From NCBI GenBank assembly GCA_028455995.1, contig JABELC010000014.1:372001-436000 (forward strand): 64,000 nt of DNA, in the 5' to 3' direction. Positions 34,432 to 48,008 of this stretch are shown piece after piece. This DNA comes from Scleromitrula shiraiana (Eukaryota > Ascomycota > Leotiomycetes > Helotiales > Sclerotiniaceae). The position numbers and the translations under genes are program-made. The notes under the pieces are model-generated. The model searched no databases, was not told the origin of the DNA, and saw only the letters and a list, made by a program, of their open reading frames with translations. Within the stretch, counting starts at the first letter, position 1. The number at the start of each line of letters is the position of its first letter.

Positions 34432-35996
34432 TGTAATTGTAATATTGGCGCGAGTATCTTTAGAGCTTCTTGTTACTTCGGCCACTAATGGGCAAAAGTA
34501 ATGGCTGGAGGAAAGCCGTTAAGTTTTGTTGTCGCCGTTCGTTTTTTTCTTGCAATCTCGTGTCCCGGTGTGCGGGGAAAGCTCCCACGCAGCACGCCAG
34601 TGACACAACTACTAGCGGTTATCGCAGGCCATTGACAATTGCCTGTAAAGATTCACTGAAAGTTTGTTGAGTTGTTAAGAAACTTGAATTTGTTGGTGAG
34701 ATGAGATTTGTTTTATTTGAAAGAAGAGTGGGTAAGATTTTGGTGGTAATGGAAAGCGGGATTTCGTGTATCCGTCCGGCTTTAGGAACGAACGAATCGA
34801 CGAAACCTCGGAATTTGGTTGAATGGTAAATGGTAAATGGTAAAGTAATGTAATGTGTAATAATGCAGGTGGTGGGTAATACTGTAAGTTTTTGAGAACT
34901 TGAAAGCTTGAGAAGAAAATCGCTAGAGAAAAGGGTTGCCAAGTCTAAAACCCGTAGTAAAAGGCTTTGAAGATGTTATTAATTTCGGAGGAAAATGAAG
35001 AAGAGATAGAGTAATCAATCTTGTGATAGAAGTGTCTACCGCCGGTATCTATTTGAACCTTTTTCTTTATGTAAGATCCAGGTAAATTGAGTGTGTTGTA
35101 CTCGCACTATGTATGTAATATGTATGAGATGAAAATCTTGGAACAGAATTGATTGTGTGTGCCGGTACAGAGCTTTCAAAGTAATTGAGGTACTGGTACT
35201 GTGCCGGTATTTCAAGTGGGAGGAAGGGGAGGGGAAGTTATTATTATTACTGTCACATATGATCTCAATAATCTCAGAACTACAAAGTGGGGGAGAAGAT
35301 GGCTTTTTATTTCAAGGCCTGGTTTCCAACGTTTTGATGTCAATAGCTGCTGCTAATCGACAATTTATAATCAATTGGCTGATAGATCCCTTAATATTCA
35401 CACATTTGCTGAGTGATTGATTTATGGATGTCATGAAACAACGTTTAGCTACAGGCTGTCGATATGTGGGTGATTTAAATACATACATACCAATACCCAT
35501 CTCATAACTGAGTTGAGCTTTACAATTGTCTAATGCTATTGATACATAGCAGGATTGTCTAATGTTATTGATACCTACTATGTAGTCTGTTAGATCAAGG
35601 ACTCCGTAGAAAGAAGTGATCATATACAAAACCCCATAGGATCAAATAAAACAATCAATTCAACAATTCAAACAAAGAACCATCAAAAAGTTATCATCAT
35701 CCGACACCATCATACCACCAGTACCACCAGTACCACCAGTATTTCTCTTGTTCTCTTATTATTCTCATCTCTCACGTAAGATCCCATCTCGAGAATTCCC
35801 CGCCGATATCCCACCGCACCACACCACCAACCAATCAACTCCATCTCAACATCGCTGACTTCGCTTACATAATCGATCATTGATTTTGAACCTCAATTCT
35901 ATGAATGCAACAAATCTACACAAATAACAGCTCCTTCGAGTCACCACGTACCATACACCACACTTTCTTCGTACCAAAAGGAAAGAATCGCCCATA
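34432..35996. promoter_or_regulatory. Divergent carrier/Qcr7 intergenic region
   Basis: No supported gene in 1.56 kb. It includes repeated AATGGTAA (34823-34842) and GTACCACCA repeats (35716-35740). The last 250 bp look like the Qcr7 promoter/5' UTR. Confidence 0.5.
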
Positions 35997-36654
35997 ATGT
36001 CTGCACCATCGTTCGCTGGATATATTCAGAAGACCCCATGGCTTCTTAAGATGATGAAGCCTATGGCAAATTGGTATTGCAATGCTGCCGGATACAGGAA
36101 GATGGGATTAAGGTATGCTATGTTACAATATCAATTGGGGAGGGAGAGTCCGAGTGGTAAAGGGAAAACAAAGGAAGGAAGGAAGGAAAGAAGGGAATCA
36201 AGCAGAAGAACTAATTGGAATAAACACCCACAGAGCCGATGATTTGATCCCAGAAGAAAGCGAGAATGTCCTCCTTGCGCTCAGCCGTCTCGATGCTAAG
36301 GAATCTTACGATCGCGTTTACCGCTTGAGAAGAGCTGTGCAGGTATGCTACCTACCCGCCTACGTATCCCACATAACGGGGTTTCAGTCGAAATCATAGA
36401 GGGAGGACATCTGGCTAATACAAAGTAAATAGTGCTCTATCTCGCATCAACTCCTCCCAAAGGAGCAACACACCAAGCCAGAAGATGTACGTTTCTATGT
36501 CTAGTTCATTGCATGCTCAATCTACTATCAACTCAAATTCTAATCATCCCGCAATACACAGGATTACCCATACCTCTCACCAATCATTGCCGAAATCGAA
36601 GCCGAGGCCAAGGAGCGCGCAGATTTGGAATCTTTGGTCATCCAAAAGAAGTAA
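35997..36654 (+). CDS. QCR7: Cytochrome bc1 complex subunit 7 (Qcr7)
   Basis: Four exons, 35997-36112, 36234-36342, 36433-36486 and 36562-36654, giving 123 residues. Qcr7 is the matrix-side 14-kDa subunit of respiratory complex III, needed for assembly with cytochrome b. Landmarks: WYCNAAGYRKMGLRADDLIP, RLDAKESYDRVYRLRRAVQ, then CSISHQLLPKEQHTKPED and DYPYLSPIIAEIEAE, which match the conserved core order of the family. Every intron keeps phase. The length is the expected one. Intron 1 (36113-36233) is unusually purine-rich with GGAAG repeats. Confidence 0.96.
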
Positions 36655-38255
36655 ACGGGCGGGGATTGCAAGGCGGTAGATGATATATGTATATCTGGAG
36701 CGGGGATGGGATGAGATCAGGAAGAGCGGATGACACGGGTTGGGATAGGATGGGAAAAATAGAGGGTTAAAGATGGGCTCGAAGTGGATGTGTGGTTGGA
36801 TCATAGAGATGGAGAAGAGGCTCTGTAACTGTATACTGTTGAATGATCATCAATTCAAAAACAAAAAACAAGAACAAGAACAAGAACTAAAACTCAACTC
36901 CAGATGGAATGTTTACATGATATGGCATGATTGTGTTATGTTGTATTGAGTTTATGAGACCTCGAAATCTAGAAGTCTGAAAGTGGTAACTCGCTCGAGA
37001 CTTTCCCAAAATCCAGTCCCCGTGAATTGATGATATCCTTCAAAGTATATCTTCGTGTATTCTTATACTTTCAACCTATCAACTGAACCACCAACCACGC
37101 AAGCAAATCCCACTCCCTCACTCACTCAAGAATCATCACACATAACAGCAATTCATTTAATCTCATTCATCCATTTAATCTCATTCATTCATTCTCTCTC
37201 TCTTGAAACACATTATATACAGGAAATGAAGCACCCATCCATCCCTCCATCCATCCATGCATCCATCCATCCATAAGAAGCCCCCACAACCCACGCACCG
37301 ATTATCCATCCAACGATCCAACCAACAAGCCGCTTATATTGTCCCATTCAGTAGTCTTCGATTCCCAACCCATCCATCATCTATTGCACATCACATCACC
37401 CACTCACCCACTCACCCACTCACACACACACACCTTAATCTGTCTCTCTCCAGATCAGTGCTAGCTAGGTATACCGAGGGAGAGAAACTAAAAAGTATAG
37501 GTGCGAGTGATGTGATATGGAAGGACGTGTGAAGAACAGGGGGGAAGAAAAGTAGAGAGGAGGCAATGAGAAGTACAATTGACCTGCCACTTGTACATGC
37601 ATATGTGTATGTGTGTTTGTATGAATTATCTTCTCAAAACCACAATGATCAATCCATCCATCCATCCATCCATCCATCCATCCATCCCGTTATCCATCCC
37701 ATCATAATAGACCGACAGACCGACAGATCGACAGACAGACAGATTCCTCACATACATTGCATAGCATAGCATTGCACATTTGCACAACCACCTGCCTTGG
37801 CCTATTTGCATTATCTTCCTTTCGATTTCATCCACTCTCCCTCTTCCCCCCTCCATCCAACCATCCAACCGACCAGCCATCCCTCACTACTCCCACCATA
37901 AAAGACAAAAAGAGAAAAAACACATTCGGGGCATTCTATTACAGTGGTATGCTGCCCATATCTTCATGACCAAAAAAAAAGAACCAACAAACAAACAAAC
38001 AAACAAACGATTAGAAAGAATCTCAAGAGAGAGAGAGAGAAACAAGAGACCTGATTAAACTCCGTGGGTTGAAAAAAGTCAAAACCATCCTCAGAAGAAG
38101 AAAATCGATACAAGAAGCTTCGAACTTTGTAGGATCGCTTTTCGATTTCCTTCGTCGTTGATTTTTCATCTCCAAATCCAAACCCTTTTTCTCACTTTTC
38201 ATTTAATAAAACCCATATATGCGTAAAAATATAGTTTTGAACGCATTTCTCGACA
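36655..38255. other. Convergent intergenic stretch, CATC-rich
   Basis: No supported gene. CATC tetranucleotide runs (37215-37273 and 37645-37690), CACTCAC runs (37397-37430), GACA/GACAGACA (37708-37742) and AAAC runs (37985-38010). Confidence 0.6.
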
Positions 38256-39750
38256 CTATAAATTGTTGCCAGGCTTCTCTTCCGTATCCACATGCCATAC
38301 TACATAGTTGGGCAATCCGATAACTTCATATCCTGCCCTTTTGGCCATTTTGGCAAATCCCTCTGTCTCAGCCTGGTTCTCGAATGCGTAAGCGGGAAAG
38401 TTGATTCCTATAAGTTTGTTAGTTTTCTGCTGTAAATGTGAACCATGTCAAAAATACCTGATCTGTGGACATCTGCCTTTACAATAATATTAACTCCACC
38501 AATACCATCCAACTTTACTTCCTCGTCTTTGTTTTTTCTCCAGTCACCCATTAAGGCCATGTATGTACGACCAGTATTGAATTCGCTATAACCTAAATAA
38601 ATTGTCAGTGTAACTCGAAGACCACTTCACTCTGAAGACATACCCTCCACAATGACTGTATCCTTATCCAATGTCGAGGCCAATTTGAGTGCTTTATCAG
38701 ATTCGATCCAGGAGTTGTAATCAACTAATCATATTTAGCTTTCATTCACAAAATGCTAGAAATGTGGTTCACTTACATCGACCTTCAATGTCGACATTAT
38801 TCTGGTAACGATGGAACCAAACATCTACCGAAGTTAGTGGGTGATTAAACTTTCATCTGGAACAATGTTCGTACTTGGTACAATGATATCTCTATCATGG
38901 GCAATGAAGTCCTCAATGATCTTCTCAGGGCTGTCGACGATATCAGAATCCCTCCAGTAGACCCATGAATGTTCAGGCTTTAAAGCTGCAGAGAGAAGGT
39001 AATTCCTAGCACGAGCCATGATCTTTCTTCGAGGAGCTTGTGCTTTATATGCATGTCGGTCTTCAACACTCTGACCAGCAACAGCCCCGAAATCTTTTTC
39101 GACAATCAGGACACTGTTAAAGGCTGCAGTTTCCTTTCCATCCTGAACTCTGTTAAGTTCCGCAGCAAGTACAGCCATAGTATCATCGGATGAATCTCCA
39201 ACCAAGAAACCAAGGTCGATCAGATGGTGAGGGTATGTTAACTGAGACAATAAATCGAAGTACTTTTGTAAATGTACCGCCGCATCTCGGAGAGGGGTCA
39301 AGATTAAGATTCGTTCTTCGTTCTCTACTGCTTTTCGAGTCGAATGAATAACATTAAGGTCGACTCGTTTGATGGTGCTAGAATTGACCTCGAGGGGTTC
39401 GTGGTGGTTGAAGATAACCGGAGTTTGTAAATGCGCGTTCCAGTCGGACTGTTCATTCAATGACATATGCATGGGTGGTTTCGAAGGTCCCCAACAATAA
39501 TACCTTTAATGGAGATTTGAAAATCAGTGTTGTTCATATGGTAATTACTGATTGGCTATAAATGATTGCTTGCTCACCTTTGCATCTCCTGTGCCGATGT
39601 ACTGATTCCTCTCCACAATAACAAAATCACTCCAGCCAACGCTACACACAATAAAAATCGCGTCCTTGTGAGAAATACCCATATCGCCCTCGCTGGCGGC
39701 AATTGTGCCTTCGTAGCTTTCCAATTCATGCCGCCCTTAGGACCAAGCAT
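38256..39750 (-). CDS. MNN9: Mnn9, Golgi mannan polymerase subunit
   Basis: Six exons on the minus strand (39750-39578, 39503-38875, 38824-38777, 38724-38644, 38589-38458, 38407-38256), 404 residues, all junctions in phase. Mnn9 is a type II Golgi alpha-1,6-mannosyltransferase of M-Pol I/II that elongates the N-glycan outer chain. A signal anchor spans about residues 25-50 (WVFLTRTRFLLCVALAGVIL). Conserved GT62 segments: ILILTPLRDAAVHLQKYFDL, YPHHLIDLGFLVGDSSDDT, RRKIMARARNYLLSAAL, and the DxD metal motif in VYWRDSDIVDSP. Later come NVWFHRYQ, GRFDYNSWIES, VEGYSEFNTGRTYMALMG, KLDGIGGVNIIVKADVHR and INFPAYAFENQAETEGFAKM. A complete orthologue. Confidence 0.95.
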
Positions 39751-40793
39751 GACGAAACCCCTGTGGCTTCAGAACCACCAGTTCTAGATGTATTATGGTA
39801 ACAATTTCGAGACGACAGATTCGAGTTTAAGTTCAGAAATGCGCTCGAGGGTAATTATTTTTATTTTGCGAAAAGAGGGATAATGAGCTGAATCTCAAGC
39901 TCTCTAACGCTAAGAAAGTAAAAAAAAAAAATAGGGAGGGAGGAAGATTTTAATTTTGGTGAAAGTTTGGAAAGGGTGGAGGAAGGGTGGAAAGATCGCG
40001 AGAGAGAGAGGGAGAGGGAGGGAGAGCAGGGAGATACGGGCTCAGTGTCCTTCAGAAGAGTGGTGAGTGGTAAATAAGTGTGGTAAGTGTGGTAAGTGTC
40101 TGCACGTATTTAGAAATTATTGCCAAGACGCCTAAGCGAATGAGGAACCTCTTAATATTAGAGTATTATCCGGGGGGGCGAGAGGGAGGAGTGGGAAATA
40201 AGAGACGAAAGAAAAAAAAAAGATCAACATCAGCAGCATCTTAGAAGGAGAATTATAAAAAAAAATGGAGTAAAAAACACCTATTCATTCAAATATTATA
40301 TCGATAGATTTTATATCAAATAATAAATTTATATATATAAAGGATCAATTGGGTTCTGATTTGATACTTAAAAGTACGTATATATTTTTTAACATTGCGA
40401 TTGTTATCTTCCGAGTACTTAGAATAGGAGTCGTTATCATCACGTGAAGCATACGGACTTCATTTATCATTAATTCGTCCAAGAGTTTAGAGATGGAAGG
40501 AAGACATGGATAATATCTTGGCCAAAGATTGGGCTATTGTAATTGTAAATCATCTGAAGTCAGATAGATCAAGTCAATATATATATATCAGGGCATTAAA
40601 AGATTGAAATGAAGTTGATGAGAATATTAAAGTAATGTTTATATTTTCTAATAAAGCAGTATATTCATTTCTAAGTTTCACCTTGCTGACATGACAGTTC
40701 AGCATTAGGCTACAACGACAACAAGTCTCATTATTTGGAAAAATTTACCCATCAATCCAGGACTTTTCTTTACAATTTTCAAGATCTTTCAAA
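39751..40793. promoter_or_regulatory. Divergent region between Mnn9 and the decayed glycosylase
   Basis: No gene. Contains a GGGAGAGAG purine stretch (39995-40030) and AT-rich DNA (40290-40400). Confidence 0.5.
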
Positions 40794-42090
40794 ATGTCTA
40801 CAAGATGATCGGCTCGCCTTAGTGCAGCTAATGCTTCAAATCTTGCAGAACAAATTTCCAAACCTGTATCTGTTGCCACCGTGGTACAAACTCCCAAGAC
40901 AGTCAAAAGAAGTAGGCCTACAACAAAAGTAGTCCCAGGCAGAAAAAGTAAAGCAGAAAATTCCAATCTATCTGAAGTTTCAAAAGACGTAGTCTCCAGA
41001 AAGAGAAAAACTACACAACAAGAAACTTCTTCCCCTGCCAAAGAAGCACGCACCAAAAAAAGAAAAATTGCATCTGAAACCCCATTATCACCTAAAATTA
41101 TACCTCCCAAAGATACATTACCTGAAGATGTACCTCCTGAAGAGAAAAAAATCACATCAGACACCCCATCATCATCATCATCATCTTCCAGAAATACAAC
41201 ACCCAAGAAGACCAAAATCCCAATCAATGCCAAACCCTCCCCCTACCTCCCCCCCATCAATCCCACCACGCTCACTCTCTCTGCAGCCATCACCCACCTC
41301 CTAACCGTCGAACCCCGACTCGCTCCCATCATTGAGAAACACCCATGTCGAGTATTTTCTCCCGAGGGGTTAGCCGAGGAAATCGATCCCTTTGAGGCAT
41401 TGGCTAGCTCGATTATTTCTCAACAGGTATGTTTTATATATATTTTGTATGATGGGATGTGCAGTCTTTGCGTCAACACTTAGTAGCTACGTCCTTCGTT
41501 CGAGTCAGCACTATCCTGTTATACTTGTTGCCTAGTTTGTTTCTTATCCTGTGAGCCATTTTCCGTATATTCTCAAGATTAGAAGAAAGAGAAAAAAAAA
41601 GAAGAAAGTATTCTCTCTCTATCTCTATCTTCTTCTGAGCCTCTCACCTTATCCCATCTTGTCGAGTTGCACGGGGTAACACTCGAACTATCTATCTATC
41701 TATCTATCTATCTACCTACCTACCTACCTATCTACCTATCTACATAAGATCAAACCAACCTTACATGAATCCACCCACCCACATCCATCCATCCATCCAT
41801 CCACCCATCCATCCACCCATCCATCCATCCACCCACCCATCCACGCCCACCAAAACCCACACAAAAATGCAAAACCGAACAAAAAACACAAGAAAGCTAA
41901 CCCCCCCCCCCTCTCCCCCACCCACGGGTATCCAACGCAGCAGCCACCTCCATAAAAGTAAAATTCATCCACCGCAAAACACCCTCCATACACACTCTCC
42001 TTCCTCATCCTTCGTCTCGGGATCTCGGGACCCTGGGATTCTTGACTGCTCGACGCGCTGCTCGACGTGTTGTGTGAGGCGCTCGTTAGG
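40794..42090 (+). pseudogene. Decayed DNA-3-methyladenine glycosylase (Mag1/AlkA type)
   Basis: Exon 1 (40794-41426) encodes a Lys/Ser/Pro-rich tail (TVKRSRPTTKVVPGRKSK and similar basic patches), then LTLSAAITHLLTVEPRLAPI and FSPEGLAEEIDPFEALASSIISQQ, as in the N-terminal half of the Mag1 HhH-GPD family, which excises alkylated bases. Three lesions are visible. Codon 5 is TGA at 40806-40808 (ATG TCT ACA AGA TGA), with no other ATG in this frame across exon 1. The sequence continuing the domain (VSNAAATSIKVKFI, from 41934) has CACGG instead of an AG acceptor before it, after a roughly 500-bp repeat-filled intron. The HhH-GPD catalytic half that should follow is not recognisable; only FPHPSS/LTARRA-like scraps remain before a stop near 42080. 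Family call moderately firm, pseudogene call likely. Confidence 0.7.
41693..41842. repeat. CTAT/CTAC and CATC tetranucleotide arrays inside the decayed gene
   Basis: TATC, TACC and then CATC/CACC tetramers occupy the presumptive intron of the glycosylase pseudogene. Confidence 0.85.
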
Positions 42091-45012
42091 ATTCGGGGGT
42101 TGGATGCTGGTGTTTGGGGTGTTTGTGGTGTTTTCGCTAGTGGGGATGGGGAGGGAGAAGGGGGGAGAGGGAGAGGGGAAGATGAGGAAGAAAGGGAAGG
42201 GGAAGGGAAAGGGAAGGGAAAGATATGGTAGAAGAGGATATGGAGAGGATATGGAGAGGGTTAGTCTGTATAGGGGTTTATTTATGTGGTATATGATATG
42301 TGGTATATGATATGTGGTATATGATATATGAAGAATTAAAGATGCGGATGTGGATGTGGATGTGGATGTGGATGTTAGGGCTCTTGATGGGTGGAATGAG
42401 GTGGGATGGGATGGGGTCGGGTAGATTATATAAATTCATAATATCTAATTTATTCTACTACATAGTATAATAATAATAATAATAATAATAATACCCATCC
42501 GAGTCCGAGTCCGAGTCCGAGTCCATACGGATTCAGATATAGAAATAGAAATAGAAATAAATTCTAGAGATCATCATGATGATGCATGAGATAAAGACGA
42601 TACACTGGCAGCACAAAGAACATGATGATGGCAAAGCAGAAGACAGTGATACTAGTAGAACTCGAGAGTTAGAGGTGGAATTTTAAAATGGGAAATTTAT
42701 TATATTATATCATTACATTACATTACATTGTATTATATTATATTATATTATAACATTTCACACCATACCACAAGATATCATATCAAACCATCATACCACC
42801 AAACCACCAAACCACCAATACAAAACCCAAGCAGTCAAGCAAACCCACCATCTTAAAGCCCAGTCTCATACCATCATCCCATCCCATCTCATCTCATCTC
42901 GTCCCGTCCCCTCCCCCCCAAACCCAAAATCCAAACACACAACAAAAACCCAAGATTCACCCCTCCACTCTCAGAATCGCCACTCCAGAACTACATATCG
43001 ATATACAGAATGCAACATCCGAGTCCGAATGTGATACCAGGTCTGGAATTTTCGCCACCAGGATGAAGGTAAGGGAGTAAGAGGGTGGCAATATAACATA
43101 ACATTGCGTTGCGTTGCGTTGCGTTGTGTGGCTTAGCTATGCCTAGCTATGCCTAGATACGCCTAGCTATTCCCGTCCCGTTTATCCGTTTACATATATC
43201 AATTGACTAAGTCGCCGGATAAGTCGCCGGATAAGTAGTCGGGTCGGCATTACTTATGATGCTATACTTAGTGTGTATGTAGTGAGTAGTGAGTAGTGAG
43301 TAACAATGCATCAGTACCTAGAAGCCATGCGAGCAAAACCAAGAGATTTATAGAATAGAATAGAATGAAATGAAATGAAATAAAATCAAATAAAATGAAT
43401 AGAAGATGGAAAAGTAGTACCACGATAGTATTCAACGGCTTTACTTGGCAGCGTGGCAGTAAAGTCACAGCACCGCACAGCAGGTCCGCAGGGAAATTTT
43501 CAACGAGAAGCGTGACCTGGATTGAAACATGCACGCAAGAAAAAGGTATACAAGTTTTCAATGTGCATTGGATTGAGTGAGTGTAGGTCTTTCTATTTCT
43601 ATGGATGTGGATGTGGATGTCGATGTGGATGTGGATGTAAATGAAATGCTTGGTTGAACCACTTGGCATGGCATGACATGACATGACATACACGCAACTC
43701 ATTCATGCAAGGTATTGTATATCGACATTTTGGACATTAGGAACTAGGAGAGAAGGGAAAAAAAACGAAGGAGAGAAAAAAAGAAGACAAAAAGAGAAAT
43801 TGAAAAAGTCTGTATGGTCGGGTGGTCAATGTAGTGGCCGCATACTCGCTGCCGGTATATATAATCCAAATCTTGGGGACGAGGAAAAAACATTCACTGG
43901 TTCGTAAAATGACCTGTCGGTGATCTTCTATGTTGTGGTTTCTTGTGTCGTGTTCCTGTCATCGGTTGGTGCGTGTACCTGCAGCACATATTACCTACCT
44001 ACTTCTAAATAAAAACTTGTTCGTATTCCACAACACTGTTGCACACAGAAAGAGACGAACCGCTCTTGAGTAAAGACAGACAGACAGACAGACAGGCAGG
44101 CAGACAGACAGGACGTTGTTGTTCTTGTTGTCTGTGATAATTCGTGACGATGTTTCATAGGCGCGAGGTTGGTGGTAAAGACGTTAGATACTTACTTACG
44201 CAGACGTCCACGCAATAACGCGGACCTAACGCGGACCGAGATGTGGAAGCGGTAGAAGATGGCAAGGATATCAAAATTTAAAATACAATCGTAATGTTAA
44301 CTAACAAGGATTTGTATGGAAGGGGGTTATTTATATCCTCGATTTTGATGTTTGTACAACTGCCTACCTGAGTATTTGTTTGTGGAGATAAGGAATTGTC
44401 ATCGTAACGCGTACAAGTCCAAAATAGAATTTGTATTCAAGAATTCTCAATTTGATGACTTTGTTGTTTTTTGATATCGATGGCTAGTTTAGTTGTTGGA
44501 TGTTTCGAAAGGGGGAGAAGGATGTGTTTGAACTTTAAGGATTACAGTAAGAAAACTGCTCGAAGAAGTATCCTAAGCCACACAGCTCTATAACTCGATT
44601 AAAAGATGTTCTTTTATTGTTCCATGAACTTCTTGACCAAGATACTAACTTATAATTCTCGAGGTCGCTCAAAGTTGACCAACCCGACTGGATTGATAAT
44701 TTGATATGCTTCGTATCCGATTAAGTTTCGTTGGGCGAGTAAAAAAAGCTATGAAGCATGTGAATAACACTACGGCTCGTATCTAGATTCGAAGGTCAAG
44801 GAGGCGAAATCCCGAAAGACATGAACACGAACGAGATACAGTAATAAACAACAATACTGTACCGGCACTTTTATAATAAGCCAATAAAAATAAAGTGAGA
44901 AATGGTTTGATTTTAAATTTTTTTGGCTTTTTCATTTTTTGATCCATTTTAGAGATCCACCGAATCGAATTTTGATTTTGAGTCAATAATAATAATAATC
45001 ATAATAATAATA

Positions 45013-45235
<223 letters not shown>

Positions 45236-45608
45236 TAATTCCAATTATTTTGTCGTCGCTTCGATCCTCTCGGCTCATCATATCATGGATCGGCAAGATG
45301 GAGAGAGGAATATTCATAATTATTACATATGGTTGGTTGGGTGCAAATGTTTAGATGGTCTACGTTACGATCCATTAATGCGGAGAGTTAAGATAAATAT
45401 TTATTATTACCCACGATGTGATAAACCGGGAGAACCTTAGAAGTCATAACCATGTAAATATTGAAGAACTTTGAGAAAGAGATTGGGAAGATGATTTCTG
45501 GTTCAAGATATTACCCACCTACTCAAGATATTACCCACCTTACTTACTTCTCTGTACGGAAGTGTGCAGAACGATGTGAGTAGCCCTTAAACCTTGGAAA
45601 TTCATAGG

Positions 45609-45609
<1 letters not shown>

Positions 45610-45661
<52 letters not shown>
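45610..45661. repeat. (TAA)n microsatellite, second array
   Basis: About 17 units, 375 bp from the larger array. Confidence 0.95.
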
Positions 45662-45663
<2 letters not shown>

Positions 45664-45885
45664 CCTTGTGATATTCTAGAGCTAAATATTAAAGGACTTG
45701 GGCCATGTTACAACAGTTATAATAGAATATAATTATGAAATGCATGTTATTTTACAGAAAACCCCATCGATTAATGATATATATAATTAATTATTGATTC
45801 CGGATTAATGATTATATGAGATTTGAAAAAACGATGTTGGATTTGAAAACATTGTATATTGTATATCTGCCGTGATGGCTTGGAA

Positions 45886-45966
45886 GTTTTCAAGGTTTCA
45901 AGATTTCAAGATTTCAAGATTTCAAGGTTTCGAGGTTTCGAGGTTTCAAGGTTTCAAGCTTCCAAG
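45886..45966. repeat. CAAGATTT/CAAGGTTT octamer-decamer minisatellite
   Basis: About nine degenerate copies of TTTCAAGRT, with A and G variants grouped in blocks. Confidence 0.85.
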
Positions 45967-46914
45967 GTAATGTTGGGAATTTCCAACTTCCCTCATCTTT
46001 TGATTCGTTCTAACATTATTCATTGGAGACTTTGTAAATAGAATTGATATAAGAGACAACTTGATACTCATCCTAGACTTTTTTACTATTTACTATAGCT
46101 GACCAAAAGTTAAGCTGTATCTACATATAGATACCCTTATATATATATATCAACTTCCTTAAATCTAGAATCCCGGATTCAATGGTGATTATTAGATATA
46201 TAAGACTGGTACAGTTTCCAATTTAATACTGTACGAGTTGTACCTCCTTCTAATAGAAGCACGTAGCTAGAAATCTGGCGCGTGTAAAGATATTTTGTAC
46301 AAAGCTTGATGCATCTTCTCAGGCTGTTGTGGAATTAGAAGGGGGGCAAAATCCATTGAATGAATTCGCATCATCCTTTGAATCCTATGATTCAGATAAG
46401 ATAACATACATACAATATGATTGTTATTGATGATGATGATGATGATAATGAGAGAAGATATATATTTTTTTTTAAAATAGATTGATGAACTGATATAATT
46501 GTTTTGATACTGATAGATTTGATAAGGAAGTCGAAGGTATGAAGTTTACTCTAACCATTGATCATTATAGACATATCCGCCGGTTAAGTTATTGATTATG
46601 GTTATCCTTTGGGTGAATAAAAATCATGGATTTATGATTGTGATATACTTTCATATCCATTTTCAACTTTCTCATTTCCGGTAGACCCATAATTAATAAT
46701 TGAAGCTTACATGGGAAGTGAGAGAGTGATCTCATGAGAGTGAGAGAGAGACTGAGAGTGAGAAAAGAAAAGGAATTTCAATTTTCGTATCCAATTAAAA
46801 TATCTGATGTTGAAGAAATTGCTGATTAAGGATCATGTTCATCTTAATTGAGCTTAATTAGTATTTTAATTTTGAAAGATTATTACTTCAAACGCTCTAG
46901 TGGAGTATACCTTC

Positions 46915-46991
46915 CAAGTTCTTACCTGTTCCTACCTGTTCCTACCTGTTCCTACCTGTTCCTACCTGTTCCTACCTGTTCCTACCTGTTC
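46915..46991. repeat. CCTACCTGTT decamer tandem repeat
   Basis: Seven perfect CCTACCTGTT copies. Confidence 0.95.
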
Positions 46992-47640
46992 CCTACCCTA
47001 GAGATTTTAGATTGGTTTAGATAGTAAAATTAACAGGTGCACCAACATCTTTAATTGCTAATGTGAAGCTAATAAAGCAAGTTTTTTTACTTTCTGCCCG
47101 TCCCGTTTTCCCCTTCCCTATCATCGACTAGGAAGAGAAACTAGTACCTAGACTAGTAAATGAAAATTAGAATATTGTGATAGCAAACGTGCCAAGCTTT
47201 GAAACTAATCGGGATTATTCTAATTTACTAATCTCTAATAGGATACTACCACGTCCTCCCCTTTTTATCTAGTAATTACCTAGTAAAAGGTTAGTTCTCC
47301 GCCTCCCTCACAGCCATTCTTTTAATTCTTCCTATTGCTGCATTTTAAGGAAAGCCACTTCTTTTCTGATTTTGCTTCCTCTTCAACCATACCATTAGAA
47401 AAAGTTGTTCTTGAACTTTTCAAATCTATTGTCTTCTATTTTCTTCATCACTGTCGTTAAGATATCTATCACTTATACAAAATTTACATTTAATTTACAA
47501 CATATACCAATTCTAGGAGAAGAGAGTAGAAGGATAACCTGAAGTTTGAAAATAGCAAGGAAAAAGGAGAGAACGTTTAATTAATTTGTTTACAACTGAT
47601 TCATCAACAATAACAACAACAACATAACATCAAGCAAAGT

Positions 47641-47989
47641 GTGAGTTTCAAATCTTGGAATCTTTATCCTTCATTCATCTCAACCGTTATATCATCAATT
47701 GAGATCATCTTTCATTTGGAAATTAATCTTCCAACTTGATCTTCTTCTCTCAATTTGAAACTTTCATCTCAACACCGTTGTTCCCTTCTCCTTCCATCCT
47801 TCGTTCCTTCCCTTCAATTTACATTGAAATTCCATCACTTCCAAGATTGGAACATCAGGTCATTGACCACTTCATCTTCTGCGAAGGCAACTTCTCTTCT
47901 TTACAACACTCAACTTATTCATCTTTCGAGCCAAACAATTTTTTACATTATATCGAATCAATTGAGCTGACCATAGCGGATTATTGTAG
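47641..47989 (+). promoter_or_regulatory. Possible 5' UTR intron of Ecm33
   Basis: GTGAGT at 47641 after an A/C-rich leader and TTGTAG at 47984-47989, 19 bp before the Ecm33 ATG, would form a 349-bp leader intron. The region between is pyrimidine-rich with many in-frame stops. Inference only. Confidence 0.35.
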
Positions 47990-48008
47990 AATCATACTTC
48001 GAATCAAT

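Noticed and set aside
41765..42310. 181-codon plus-strand frame within the glycosylase region
   Set aside because: Largely CATC repeat translation and then G-rich low complexity; it reads out of frame with the VSNAAATSIK remnant.
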